DNA of 64,000 nt from Methanobacterium_D sp049706655 (GTDB taxonomy: Archaea; Methanobacteriota; Methanobacteria; Methanobacteriales; Methanobacteriaceae). Location: the NCBI GenBank assembly GCA_049706655.1, contig JBNAKM010000001.1, positions 372,001-436,000 of the forward strand, written 5' to 3'. The notes under the pieces were generated by a model that saw only the letters and a program-made list of their open reading frames with translations, was not told where the DNA came from and did not search any database. Shown piece after piece: positions 8,432 to 17,553 of the stretch. Numbering within the stretch: the stretch's first letter is position 1; every line of letters begins with the position of its first letter. Position numbers and translations under genes: made by a program.

Positions 8432-10741
8432 TTATCCATTCCTGTAATGCAAAGCAGCGATTGCAGCCTGTCCCAAGGACACTGAACCATCTCCAGCAGC
8501 CGTATTTTTATGCTGGATAAACTCATAGCCGTTTTCTGTTACCACTTCTTTTATGGTTTTACTGATGAATTCATTATAAAATACACCACCAGTTCCACCA
8601 ATTACATTTACCCCAGTTTTATCCGTGGCTTTAATACCTAATTTTGCAAGGCCTTCTGCCACAGCCCTTTGAGCAGAACAAGCAATATCTTGAACCTTTG
8701 AACCGGCTTTTTGCGCATCTAAAACAGAAATTAACATTTTTGATGTATCTAATATATCCATTCCTTTATCTTTTTTAAATTCAATAGGGATATCAACAAC
8801 ATCTTTACCATAATACGCAGTAGATTCAAGTTTCATAGCACATTCGCCTTCATAAGTCCTTTCACCGCAGATTCCAAGGGCTGCTGAAATTGCATCAAGC
8901 ACACGTCCGGTACTGGTGCTTTTCTGGATATTAAATCCTCTTTCAAGCTGTTTTAAAACTAAATCTATTTCTTTGGCTCCGTATTTGAAATAATCAACAT
9001 ATTGATTTTCCATTAAATCATTAATTTCTTCAAGATCCATATAATCATAAAGCATTGCCATAACCATTCTGATAGGATATTTAGTAGTTAAATCTCCGCC
9101 AGCCATGTTTTGAGGCATTAGACATCCTAATCTTTTATACTTTTCTTCCTTAGCGTGTAATATTTCGCCGCCCCATGCTGATCCGTCTTCTCCATATCCT
9201 ACGCCGTCAGCAGCTATGCAAATTAGCTCTTCAATTCCATGATCAACAAAAAGCGCTCCAGCATGTGCATGGTGGTGTTGAACGCCGAAAACATCGCATT
9301 CAAACTTTTCACCCATTTCTTCTGCAAGTTTAGTTGTAAAAAACTGCGGATGAAGGTCGCAAGCGACAACATCTATATTTTCGGTCTTTGTTATGCTCAT
9401 CATATATTCAATTGCATCTTGAAGATATTTATAAGTCTCATATTTGGTCGTATTCCCAATATGCTGTGATACGTAGCATTTTCTATCTTTAAGGAGTGAA
9501 AATGTCACATCAAGCTCAGGACCAAGCGCCAGAATGTTTATGTCATCTGCTATTTTTGAAAAATCATAAGGTTCTGGCACATAACCCCTTGAACGCCTTA
9601 TAAATGCTAAATCTCCTGCTCTAAATCTTACGACGGAATCATCACATCTATTAATTATTTTCCTGTCGTGAAGAAGATAATAGTCTGCTATTCCTTCTAA
9701 CTTTGCAATAATTTCGTCATTATTAATAAGCATTGGCTCTCCAGGCATATTGGCTGATGTCATGATGTAAGCTGGCTCATCAGTCGCTTCAAAAAGTAAA
9801 TGGTGCAATCCCGAATAAGGAAGCATTACTCCAAGGTTATGAAGCACTGGAGAAACAGAAGGAGCTAAATAGTAATTTTCATTTTTATTAAGAACCACAA
9901 TTGGTCTTCTTCTTGAAGTTAGAGCTTTTTCTTCGAAATCAGCAACTTCTGCATAGGTTTTTACAGTTTCAATATCTGGAGACATACATGCAAAGGGCTG
10001 ATTAAATCTACTGAGCCTTTCTCTTAAAGTAATTACAGGAGCATCTTCGGTTGTTTTTGCAACGAGGTGGGTTCCACCAATTCCTTTAATTGCAAGTATG
10101 TTACCTTCATCAATAAGTTTTGCTGCTTCTGCTATTGGATTTTCAACACCAAGAACGCCGTTTTTATAGAGGAAAACAGAAGGTCCGCATGTTGGACAGC
10201 AAGTTGCCTCTGCATGATAACGCCTATCTAGAGGATCTCGATATTCTTCGGTGCATTCATCGCAAAGTGGGAATTTATCCATTGATGTTCGTTCACGATC
10301 ATATGGAATTGACTTTATAACAGTAAATCGGGGCCCACAATCAGTGCAAGCTGCAAATGGATATTTATACCTCATATCTCTTTTACTAAAAATTTCTTGA
10401 AGACAGTTATCACAGACTGCAACATCTGGTGGAATAACAGAAGAACCTGAAAAGTCTGCAGAGCTTTCAAGTATTATAAAATCATCAAATTCGGATTTTT
10501 CAATGTTTCCCTCAAAATTTAGTTTTAAACTTGTTATTTTAGAAATTGGGGGCTTATTTTGTTTTAGATTTTCTACAAATTGTTTAATATCCTTATTGTC
10601 TGCTTCAATGATAATTTCAACACTGTTTCCAAGATTTCTAACAGATCCTTTAAGGCCCATTTCTTTGGCTATTCTGTACACTGTTGGCCTAAATCCTACT
10701 CCTTGGACAATTCCATGCACTATAATTCTGGATTTTTCCAA
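8432..10741 (-). CDS. hypF: Carbamoyltransferase HypF ([NiFe]-hydrogenase maturation)
   Basis: A 769-residue protein with the complete HypF layout. An acylphosphatase domain (IVHGIVQGVGFRPTVYRIA) is followed by two zinc-finger blocks (CDNCLQEIF, CTDCGPRF, CDECTEEY, CCPTCGPS). A YrdC-like domain comes next (AIKGIGGTHLVAKT), then the Kae1-like domain (VQHHHAHAGALF, GGTGGVFYNEF). It makes the carbamoyl group from carbamoyl phosphate that becomes the cyanide ligand of the hydrogenase active site, together with HypE. Length is normal and all domains look intact. No other hyp gene is in the window. Confidence 0.97.
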   Translation of the reverse strand: MEKSRIIVHGIVQGVGFRPTVYRIAKEMGLKGSVRNLGNSVEIIIEADNKDIKQFVENLKQNKPPISKITSLKLNFEGNIEKSEFDDFIILESSADFSGSSVIPPDVAVCDNCLQEIFSKRDMRYKYPFAACTDCGPRFTVIKSIPYDRERTSMDKFPLCDECTEEYRDPLDRRYHAEATCCPTCGPSVFLYKNGVLGVENPIAEAAKLIDEGNILAIKGIGGTHLVAKTTEDAPVITLRERLSRFNQPFACMSPDIETVKTYAEVADFEEKALTSRRRPIVVLNKNENYYLAPSVSPVLHNLGVMLPYSGLHHLLFEATDEPAYIMTSANMPGEPMLINNDEIIAKLEGIADYYLLHDRKIINRCDDSVVRFRAGDLAFIRRSRGYVPEPYDFSKIADDINILALGPELDVTFSLLKDRKCYVSQHIGNTTKYETYKYLQDAIEYMMSITKTENIDVVACDLHPQFFTTKLAEEMGEKFECDVFGVQHHHAHAGALFVDHGIEELICIAADGVGYGEDGSAWGGEILHAKEEKYKRLGCLMPQNMAGGDLTTKYPIRMVMAMLYDYMDLEEINDLMENQYVDYFKYGAKEIDLVLKQLERGFNIQKSTSTGRVLDAISAALGICGERTYEGECAMKLESTAYYGKDVVDIPIEFKKDKGMDILDTSKMLISVLDAQKAGSKVQDIACSAQRAVAEGLAKLGIKATDKTGVNVIGGTGGVFYNEFISKTIKEVVTENGYEFIQHKNTAAGDGSVSLGQAAIAALHYRNG

Positions 10742-10956
10742 TTCAATACCTCAAAACTTGGATAATATAATTTTAATTTCCTAAAATAAGTAATTAATCT
10801 TTATTAATATAATAATGTCTATTTTACATAAATTCCTTCTTAAACGCGTTATTTGTTTAATTAAACTTTTAATTGTTGAGTTTCAATTTAAATTATTGAA
10901 GATTATTTTTTTATATTATTGTCTTTATATTATAAGTAGATAAAAATTGTGATACT

Positions 10957-11724
10957 ATGAAAGAAATACTTCAAAAGCTTGTAGACAAAGAAATTTCCAT
11001 TGAAGATGCTGAAAAGAAGCTTAAAACGTCATATATTGATGAATTAGAAGATTTTGCTAAATTAGATACTGCAAGGCATTTAAGGACTGGTATTCCGGAA
11101 GTAATATATGCAGAAAACAAAGAAAATGAGGATTTAATAAAAATAATACTCCACTGCGCTAATTTGGGACATGTAATGGTTACAAGACTTACTGCAGAAC
11201 GATACGAATTAATAAAACCAAAATTGGATTTAATTAAAGAAAAAAGGGCTCATTTTGAATATAACAAGAAAGCAGGTATCTTAATTATTAAAAATAAGGA
11301 AATAAAGAAAAAATACAAAATAGGAATATTGACTGCGGGCACATCTGATATTCCAGTAGCTGAAGAAGCAAAAGTTACGGCTGAAGAAATGGGATGTGAA
11401 GTTATAACTTCTTATGATGCTGGAGTAGCAGGTATTCACCGCTTATTTGCCCCTGTAAAGAAAATGCTTGAAGAAGAAGTTAAAGCAATTATTGTAGTTG
11501 CAGGAATGGAAGGGGCGCTTCCTTCTGTAGTTACTGGACTTGTAGACGTACCTGTAATTGGTGTTCCAACTTCTGTGGGATATGGTGTTGGTGAAGGAGG
11601 GTTTACAGCACTTTACGCTATGCTCCAATCTTGTGCTCCAGGAATTGCAGTTGTAAATATAGATAATGGATTTGGAGCAGGTGTTTTTGCAGCTAAAATA
11701 GCCAAACAAACTCTTAAAGACTAA
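10957..11724 (+). CDS. larB: LarB-like nickel-pincer cofactor biosynthesis protein
   Basis: A 255-residue protein. The N-terminus KEILQKLVDKEISIEDAEKK and TARHLRTGIPEVIYAENK are typical of LarB. The C-terminal half is PurE-like, with ILTAGTSDIPVAEEA, SYDAGVAGIHRLF, VVAGMEGALPSVV and a glycine-rich VGYGVGEGGF. Characterised LarB carboxylates nicotinic acid adenine dinucleotide in synthesis of the nickel-pincer cofactor. larC and larE are not in the window, so its end product here is uncertain. GTGAT precedes the start. A nitroreductase gene follows after 18 bases and may be cotranscribed. Confidence 0.92.
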   Translation: MKEILQKLVDKEISIEDAEKKLKTSYIDELEDFAKLDTARHLRTGIPEVIYAENKENEDLIKIILHCANLGHVMVTRLTAERYELIKPKLDLIKEKRAHFEYNKKAGILIIKNKEIKKKYKIGILTAGTSDIPVAEEAKVTAEEMGCEVITSYDAGVAGIHRLFAPVKKMLEEEVKAIIVVAGMEGALPSVVTGLVDVPVIGVPTSVGYGVGEGGFTALYAMLQSCAPGIAVVNIDNGFGAGVFAAKIAKQTLKD

Positions 11725-11742
11725 TTTATATGGAGGTTAATT

Positions 11743-12261
11743 ATGAATGTTTTTGAAGCTATAAGTAAGAGAAGAAGTATTAGAAAGTATAAAGATGAGC
11801 CAGTAGATGATGGAAAGCTTGAAATGATACTTGAAGCAGCTAGAATTGCTCCATCAGCTGCAAACCGACAGGAATGGAAATTTATTATTGTTAAAAATCA
11901 AGAAACCAGAGAAAAGCTTGCAGAAGCTGCTAACGGACAACAATTTGTTGCTGAGGCACCCGTTACAGTTGTTGCATGTTCAACAGAATCTGAAAGAGTA
12001 ATGCCTTGCGGTCAGTATGCATATACAGTTGATCTTTCAATTGCAGTTTCATTTATGATACTTGAAGCCACTGAACAGGGTCTTGGAACTTGCTGGCTTG
12101 GTGCTTATGATGAAGAAAAAGTAAGGAATATTTTGCAAATTCCAGAAAGAATAAGAGTTCCAGCAATGTTTATATTAGGCTATGCAGACGAAGATCCACA
12201 TCAAAGGCCTAGAAAGCATTTAAGTGAAATAATAAGCAGTGAGCTTTACATGACTCAATAA
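11743..12261 (+). CDS. Nitroreductase-family FMN protein
   Basis: A 172-residue nitroreductase-fold protein: EAISKRRSIRKYKDEPVDD with the FMN-binding RRSIRKY, then ARIAPSAANRQEWKF, and the C-terminal GLGTCWLGAYDEEKVR with ILGYADEDPHQRPRK. The family binds FMN and reduces nitro compounds, quinones or other substrates; the substrate is unknown. GGAGGT lies just upstream. It follows larB closely. Two further nitroreductase-like genes are at 33221 and 57699. Confidence 0.88.
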   Translation: MNVFEAISKRRSIRKYKDEPVDDGKLEMILEAARIAPSAANRQEWKFIIVKNQETREKLAEAANGQQFVAEAPVTVVACSTESERVMPCGQYAYTVDLSIAVSFMILEATEQGLGTCWLGAYDEEKVRNILQIPERIRVPAMFILGYADEDPHQRPRKHLSEIISSELYMTQ

Positions 12262-12267
12262 AGATAA

Positions 12268-12975
12268 CTATATTTTCTTTTTTCCATGAGGGCAGATATA
12301 TACGCATAATCCGCATACATTCCAGTCGGAATGATCCTCGTTATTATAAAGGTATTCTTCGCATTTTTTAGCATTATATCTTGCTTCTTGTCCTTCTTCT
12401 TCTCTAAAAGGCTCTCCAGTAAATGCACCTACAGGACATATGTCTACACACTCGCTGCATTCAACGCATTTTGATTCTATAGGTTTTCCAGTTGTTTTAA
12501 AAGGCACATTTGTAAGCACTGTGGACCAGCGAACTCTGGGGCCTGCTTCTGGAGTTACAAAGAGGCAACTTTTGCCTATCCATCCAAGTCCTGCTAAAGA
12601 AGCAGCTAATTTATGTGAAAAAACAGCACAGATTCTTTCATTATCGTAACGCTCAGATGCAGGAATGGCCAGTGCTTTATATCCTTCCTGTTGAATTATA
12701 CTTGCAAGTTTTGAAGTTAAAAGGTCAAGCCGTAAGTTTGTAATATCATAAGCGTGGCGATAATTTACAGCTACAGCGGGATTTTCTCGATGTTCCAGGG
12801 CATCAACAATGGTGTCAGGTAGTCTTATTCCAATAGATAATGCTCGCGGATAGTCAGAAACAAAATTACTTCCCTGTTCAACTATAGTTTCTTTAACTGA
12901 TGTTAAATCTGCAATGCCGAAAAAATCTGCTCCTTCATGTTCTGCCATTATTCTGATTTTGTATTCAAGCTGCAT
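12268..12975 (-). CDS. 4Fe-4S double-cluster protein, QueG/reductase-like
   Basis: About 235 residues. The C-terminal part carries two ferredoxin-type motifs, CVECSECVDICPVGAF and CGLCVYICPHGKK, with an extra Cys in KKCEEYLYNN. The N-terminal part has GADFFGIADL and GWIGKSCLFVTPEAGPRVRW, features shared with epoxyqueuosine reductase and related corrinoid Fe-S reductases. It is shorter than QueG (about 350), so a different substrate is likely. ATG 12975 is chosen because GAGG lies 6 bases upstream; an ATG at 12993 is the alternative. Downstream of, and probably cotranscribed with, the GNAT gene. Confidence 0.82.
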   Translation of the reverse strand: MQLEYKIRIMAEHEGADFFGIADLTSVKETIVEQGSNFVSDYPRALSIGIRLPDTIVDALEHRENPAVAVNYRHAYDITNLRLDLLTSKLASIIQQEGYKALAIPASERYDNERICAVFSHKLAASLAGLGWIGKSCLFVTPEAGPRVRWSTVLTNVPFKTTGKPIESKCVECSECVDICPVGAFTGEPFREEEGQEARYNAKKCEEYLYNNEDHSDWNVCGLCVYICPHGKKKI

Positions 12976-12989
12976 AGAATTCCTCATAA

Positions 12990-13448
12990 TCATTTTTGCT
13001 CTAATATTATATGTCTTGGGAGAAAATCAAATTTTTGGTAAAATGAAAATAATTCCTCATTTCCCACTGCAACTACTATTTTTTTGCCTTTAACTCCTTT
13101 TTCATTTATCCAGTTAAGCGCACGAGTCATCAGTTTATTCCCTATTCCTGAAGATCGATATTCTTCTTCTAAAAATATTGAATCTATTTCTCCAATATTT
13201 TCTTCTGAAATAGAGCTTATACAATATCCAATATAACAATTACTGTCTTCATCTTTGACTATATCTATCCTTAAAGTTCCATTTGCGGATTTTTTAAGTA
13301 TTTCCCCTCTTCGATCTTCAAATTCAATCGCAGCATATGTGTTTGAAAAATTGGGAGATATTGTAGCGTGATAATCTCTTAATTTATTCCACAATGGCTT
13401 AATCCGGTCAATCTGGTCTTTATTAAGTTCATGATAACTAATATTCAT
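12990..13448 (-). CDS. GNAT-family N-acetyltransferase
   Basis: A 152-residue GNAT protein with the acetyl-CoA-binding segment LEEEYRSSGIGNKLMTRAL (R-x-x-G-I-G) near residue 95 and the C-terminal GNEELFSFYQKFDFLPRHI. It transfers an acetyl group to an unknown amine. It lies between a methyltransferase gene and the Fe-S protein gene, all on the minus strand with short gaps. Confidence 0.85.
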   Translation of the reverse strand: MNISYHELNKDQIDRIKPLWNKLRDYHATISPNFSNTYAAIEFEDRRGEILKKSANGTLRIDIVKDEDSNCYIGYCISSISEENIGEIDSIFLEEEYRSSGIGNKLMTRALNWINEKGVKGKKIVVAVGNEELFSFYQKFDFLPRHIILEQK

Positions 13449-13468
13449 TTAAAACACTTTAATAATAT

Positions 13469-14161
13469 TTATTCAAATTTTCGAGCGTAGAAAATAGAGA
13501 AATTATAATACTTGTAATAGATATCTACGTCTTTAAATCCGCTACTTCTTAGCCATTTTAAGTTATTTTCAAATGTAGCGGGTTTATCAAACTTCATGCG
13601 CTCAATAGCAGTATCTTTTTCAGGCCCAGTAAAATTATTTTCATCTATTTTAGATATCCAGTTTTCTTGGTAGATTTCATCAATATATGGGGTTGAACCA
13701 ATTACCTGATCTGCATTTAAAAATATTCCACCCCTATTCAATGAATTATAGATTTTCTTGTATAGTTTCTTTTTATCATCGTCTTCCACATGATGAATTG
13801 AAAGAGAAGAAGTTATAATATCAAACGAATTCTTGAAATCATATTCTAAATAATCTGCAGCAATATATTTGAAATTTTTATGCTCCTTAAACCTGTTTTT
13901 AGCTACTTTAAGCATCTCAGAAGAAAGATCAATTAAAGTAAAATCTGCCTCAGGATATTTCTCAAAGAGGTATTTAGTAAGTAAACCAGTCCCTGCACCT
14001 AAATCAAGTATTATTGGAGCTTCTTTTTTAGATTCAGCAAGTTCACATGTAATGTTGTAAAGATCATCAAAACAGGGAATGATTAACCTGCGTATTTTAT
14101 CATAATGCTCTGCATTTTCATCAAATTTTTCTTTTAAAGATTGTTTACTCATTTTTATCAT
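13469..14161 (-). CDS. Class I SAM-dependent methyltransferase
   Basis: A 230-residue methyltransferase. Motif I is ILDLGAGTGLLTKYL, followed by the acidic DFTLIDLSSEML, KYIAADYLEYDF, and the post-motif SSLSIHHVEDDDKK. The family methylates small molecules; the acceptor is unknown. ATG 14152 (MSKQSLKEKF) is an equally possible start. It is 9 bases downstream of the squalene-cyclase-like repeat gene, which suggests cotranscription. Confidence 0.88.
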   Translation of the reverse strand: MIKMSKQSLKEKFDENAEHYDKIRRLIIPCFDDLYNITCELAESKKEAPIILDLGAGTGLLTKYLFEKYPEADFTLIDLSSEMLKVAKNRFKEHKNFKYIAADYLEYDFKNSFDIITSSLSIHHVEDDDKKKLYKKIYNSLNRGGIFLNADQVIGSTPYIDEIYQENWISKIDENNFTGPEKDTAIERMKFDKPATFENNLKWLRSSGFKDVDIYYKYYNFSIFYARKFE

Positions 14162-14170
14162 TTTTCTTTA

Positions 14171-15148
14171 TTATTCATAATATCGTTTAAATAATCTACA
14201 GACAGCAAGACATATCCAGTAGGGCAAATCTTTGTCTGCACCCCTCACAATTTTAACATTAAATAATCCCTCTTCAGTTTGTCTATTTTTCAGCCACTCC
14301 AGAGCTTCATATATTTGAAAATTTTCTTTTGAAAATCCTATAAAAGAAAGTGAGTCCAGTGCTGATATTATATCAGTAAACCAGAATGGATAAGATACTT
14401 TTTCCCAGAAATCTTTACCTCTTCTATCAGAATATTTATCGCTTTTAAAGAAACGAGAAATTAAAAATTTACCTGCATTTTCAGCGCTTTCAGATTTTTG
14501 GTATTTTGGATGGGCTGCAAATGCCCTTAGCACCATTCCAGTAACTAAATGAGAAAAAGGCTTTGATTTAACTGGTTGTATAAGTTCTGGACCATTTAAA
14601 ACATCTAGCTTTTTACCTGCGGTTCTAAGAGGTATAGCCCAACCACCATCATCCTGTCTAAAGGATAAGAGCCAATCAAACCCTTTTAGTATATGGGGGT
14701 CATTTTCATAGCCTGCCTTAATTAAAAGCTCCATAATAGCAGGCGTATAGGTTGTAGTGTATTGAGTACCATATATTCCTCGAAAATCACCTTCTTCAGT
14801 TTGAAAACTAAAGAAGAATTCAGCAGCTTTTTCTATTGCTTCATGTTTCCTTGTAAATCCATATTTTTCAACAAGGTATCCTAAATTTCTATAAGTTTCA
14901 ATTTGATTGTAATTTTCCTGTGACCTTATATGTTTATTACCGCCCGGATATTCCCATGAACCGTCAGATTGCTGTTTTCTTAGAATTTTTTGAGCATCAC
15001 TCAATTTCCATAGTGTTTCAATAGGTTCAACTTTTTCATCTAAAAGGTCACGTCTAGTAAAATAGTTTATGGCCTCATTTGGTGACGATAGAAGTTCAGG
15101 TACTGGATCAACCTTTAATTCTTTTTGCCATGAATTCATTTTAACCAT
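14171..15148 (-). CDS. Prenyltransferase/squalene-cyclase-type repeat protein
   Basis: A 325-residue all-helical protein with QW-type repeats: KQQSDGSWEYPG near residue 58, SFQTEEGDFRGIYG near 114, SFRQDDGGWAIPLR near 161, and NRQTEEGLFNV near 290. These are the Q-x-x-D/E-G-x-W motifs of the alpha/alpha-barrel shared by squalene/hopene cyclases and prenyltransferase beta subunits. I do not see the DxDD acid motif of class II terpene cyclases, so cyclase activity is doubtful. The neighbouring methyltransferase gene could act on the same substrate (inference). Confidence 0.75.
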   Translation of the reverse strand: MVKMNSWQKELKVDPVPELLSSPNEAINYFTRRDLLDEKVEPIETLWKLSDAQKILRKQQSDGSWEYPGGNKHIRSQENYNQIETYRNLGYLVEKYGFTRKHEAIEKAAEFFFSFQTEEGDFRGIYGTQYTTTYTPAIMELLIKAGYENDPHILKGFDWLLSFRQDDGGWAIPLRTAGKKLDVLNGPELIQPVKSKPFSHLVTGMVLRAFAAHPKYQKSESAENAGKFLISRFFKSDKYSDRRGKDFWEKVSYPFWFTDIISALDSLSFIGFSKENFQIYEALEWLKNRQTEEGLFNVKIVRGADKDLPYWICLAVCRLFKRYYE

Positions 15149-15153
15149 TTAAT

Positions 15154-16944
15154 TTATTTTCCAGTGTAAGTAGCATAAAATCCATCAGTATCTGCATATA
15201 TTGCCTTAAAACCATAATTTTCTGCTTTTTTCATGGTTTTTTTAATATAGTCTCTACCCCATGCGGTTACAGCATCAGCACATTCATGGCGGTACCACCT
15301 AAACCTTGCATAACCGTAAACACCGTACATTGAGTTTGCAAGAGTTTTAAGAGCTTCTTGCTGCACGTTGAGAACTCTTTTTTCCACCGGGTCTTCGCTT
15401 TTTTTCATCATTTCTTTTGCTTTAGCTCTTTCTTTAAGTAATTCTCCAATGACGGAAGGTATAAATCCTATAGGATGCTTCCTGAATTTATGGGGTACTT
15501 CTGGGGCTGTATAGTGCTCTTCATCAGTTTCCCCAATTATAACAGTTTCAGGAGAAATATTTTTAGAAATGATTATGCTTGGATACAGGCTTTTAAAGTC
15601 AAAGGAAACAATATTTTCATGAAGTCCCCTTACAGGCTCTTTAACATAACCTCCAACATAGGTTCTCCCTCTTCTTTTTGAGTATTCGTATTGTGAAGGT
15701 TTATTTGGCACTAATTCATTGTAATCATATGCTTTTCTTAGAAGGAACCATTCAACCATCTGGCTTGAAGCCATTCTACTTATATCTGCTAATGGCTGCC
15801 CAACAATTCTTGTAAGCTCTCTATTTATAGGGAGCATCTTTTCTCCAATTTTATTTGCAGCAATTGCATCATCCATTGAATATCTAAAGAGTTCTTCCAG
15901 CTTTTCGCCGCCGGCATCCCAGTATTCCCAAATTGAGTCTCCCTCTATGTCTTCTTTTTCTTCTCCAAAAAGCTCTTTATAAACTCTCTCGAGGGTATAG
16001 CGGTCAATAGTTAAGTGTCTGCGCATTACTGGGTAAAGATCAACGTGAACTCTTCCTTTTATTACAGCAGCAGATACAAATCCACTTCTTAAGAATTTAA
16101 GTCCAGATCCATCGAGACCTAAATTAAAGGGTATTCCTAGCTTTTTAGCTCTGTCATTAAGGTAGGGAAAATCAAAATTATCTGAGTTATAACCTAAAAT
16201 AACGTCAGGATTATGAGTGTTTATAATCTCAGTAAATCTTAAAATCATTTCTTTTTCATTCTCTAAAGTTTCAACGTATTCAAGGTGTGATTTTTTGGTT
16301 GAAAGCACTTTTTGAAGCCCAGAATTTCCAGCAAGGCTAATCATAATAATTTCGTCTCTTGAAGCATCAGGCATTCCTTTAGGGTTTCTAACTTCAATAT
16401 CAAAACTCATAACATTTAGCGGATGTATTTTCCCGTCTTTAGGAATAGGTTTTCCTTCAATTTCAAAAATACATATATTTTTGTCTGGTTTATTTATTCC
16501 GGGACACATGCCATCATTTCGACTTTTTCCATTTACCTCTACTTCTGCCATTGGAAAAAGGGAATTATCAATTAAATATCTTCTATAAAAAGGAATATCG
16601 TGTTCTCGTATTTCATGAACTTCACTTAAATTCAATATTTTATCTCTAAGTTTTGGAACATCTTGTGGGTGTGTTAAAACAACTTCTAAAATTTCTTTTT
16701 CTTCTCCAATATCTCTTTTAATAACTGGATTAACTTCGTTAACTTCCAGGGTCTTAATCTGATTTATACAATCATTTATATTGCCTTCGGGAATAGCATA
16801 GATGTAAGGTCTAAAATGCCTATCTAAAGCAATTATAGGTCTTTCTTCTCCACTTCCAACCTCTTTTCCAAAGAGTCTAACTACTGGAAGACCGTTATCG
16901 GTTACGTAATCAATGTCTAATAGGACGAGTCCTTTTGTTTCCAT
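15154..16944 (-). CDS. polB1: Family B DNA polymerase, large subunit of split PolB
   Basis: A 596-residue protein with the archaeal PolB N-terminal domain. Exonuclease motifs are Exo I (MSFDIEVRNP, D182/E184), Exo II (ILGYNSDNFDFPYL) and Exo III (YSMDDAIAANK). Polymerase motifs are A (FDFKSLYPSIIIS), B (ALKTLANSMYGVYGYAR) and C (YADTDGFY). The protein ends eight residues after DTD, so palm and fingers are present and the thumb is missing. This matches the split PolB known from Methanothermobacter, where a second gene encodes the C-terminal about 220 residues; that gene is not in this window. GGTGA-type site is not obvious. Confidence 0.95.
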   Translation of the reverse strand: METKGLVLLDIDYVTDNGLPVVRLFGKEVGSGEERPIIALDRHFRPYIYAIPEGNINDCINQIKTLEVNEVNPVIKRDIGEEKEILEVVLTHPQDVPKLRDKILNLSEVHEIREHDIPFYRRYLIDNSLFPMAEVEVNGKSRNDGMCPGINKPDKNICIFEIEGKPIPKDGKIHPLNVMSFDIEVRNPKGMPDASRDEIIMISLAGNSGLQKVLSTKKSHLEYVETLENEKEMILRFTEIINTHNPDVILGYNSDNFDFPYLNDRAKKLGIPFNLGLDGSGLKFLRSGFVSAAVIKGRVHVDLYPVMRRHLTIDRYTLERVYKELFGEEKEDIEGDSIWEYWDAGGEKLEELFRYSMDDAIAANKIGEKMLPINRELTRIVGQPLADISRMASSQMVEWFLLRKAYDYNELVPNKPSQYEYSKRRGRTYVGGYVKEPVRGLHENIVSFDFKSLYPSIIISKNISPETVIIGETDEEHYTAPEVPHKFRKHPIGFIPSVIGELLKERAKAKEMMKKSEDPVEKRVLNVQQEALKTLANSMYGVYGYARFRWYRHECADAVTAWGRDYIKKTMKKAENYGFKAIYADTDGFYATYTGK

Positions 16945-17115
16945 AAATGTGTATTTATTGTATGGTTATAATATAACTTTTGTAAGAATTAGAATCTCTA
17001 TATGGGCTTATTTTAATTTAAAATCAATAAAATAGGTTATTAAATAAAATCAAATGTTTTAAATTTTTTATTTTTCCAAATAAACTAATAAAAAATAAAA
17101 TTATGAAATTTATTA

Positions 17116-17412
17116 TTATCTTGCTTCTCCATTCACACAAAAGTATCCTGCAGGCTGGCCTTTACCTAATTCGTATTCTTTCCATACCTCGCACTTACTA
17201 CACTGACAGGGTTGGTTTCTGTCTATATCGCTACAAGTTGTCATTCCTGTTCCACAGTAAACTCCGGGGGATTCTTTTGGATCAGTAGGGACCCCTCCAC
17301 TTTCCTGTATTTTGTTTAGTTGTTGCCTAACACATGGGCTTGATACCTGCACCGGGCATTCTGGACAGAGGCATCTTTCAATATTCTTAGCATTAAATTC
17401 TACTTTAGCCAT
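17116..17412 (-). CDS. DUF2769-like cysteine-rich protein (paralogue)
   Basis: A 98-residue relative of the gene at 331-627: AKVEFNAKNIERCLCPECPV, then VYCGTGMTTC, CQCSKCEVWKEYELG and a C-terminal FCVNGEAR. All cysteines align with those of the other copy by eye. ATG 17412 is preferred over TTG 17421 because GGAG lies 9 bases upstream. Function unknown; metal or cluster binding is inferred from the cysteine spacing. Confidence 0.78.
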   Translation of the reverse strand: MAKVEFNAKNIERCLCPECPVQVSSPCVRQQLNKIQESGGVPTDPKESPGVYCGTGMTTCSDIDRNQPCQCSKCEVWKEYELGKGQPAGYFCVNGEAR

Positions 17413-17553
17413 AATATTCAACTCCTATTGTATTACTAAATTTAATATTAGTAATATATATTTCAAATTATTTAAATGAAATTAAAAAAGCTTAAGAAAA
17501 TTTAAATATTTTCAAATGAAATTTAATGAGACTAACCTTAAAGGAAGCATTAA

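Noticed and set aside
10855..10866. GTTTAATTAAAC palindrome between hypF and larB
   Set aside because: A 12-base AT-rich palindrome is expected by chance in this composition.
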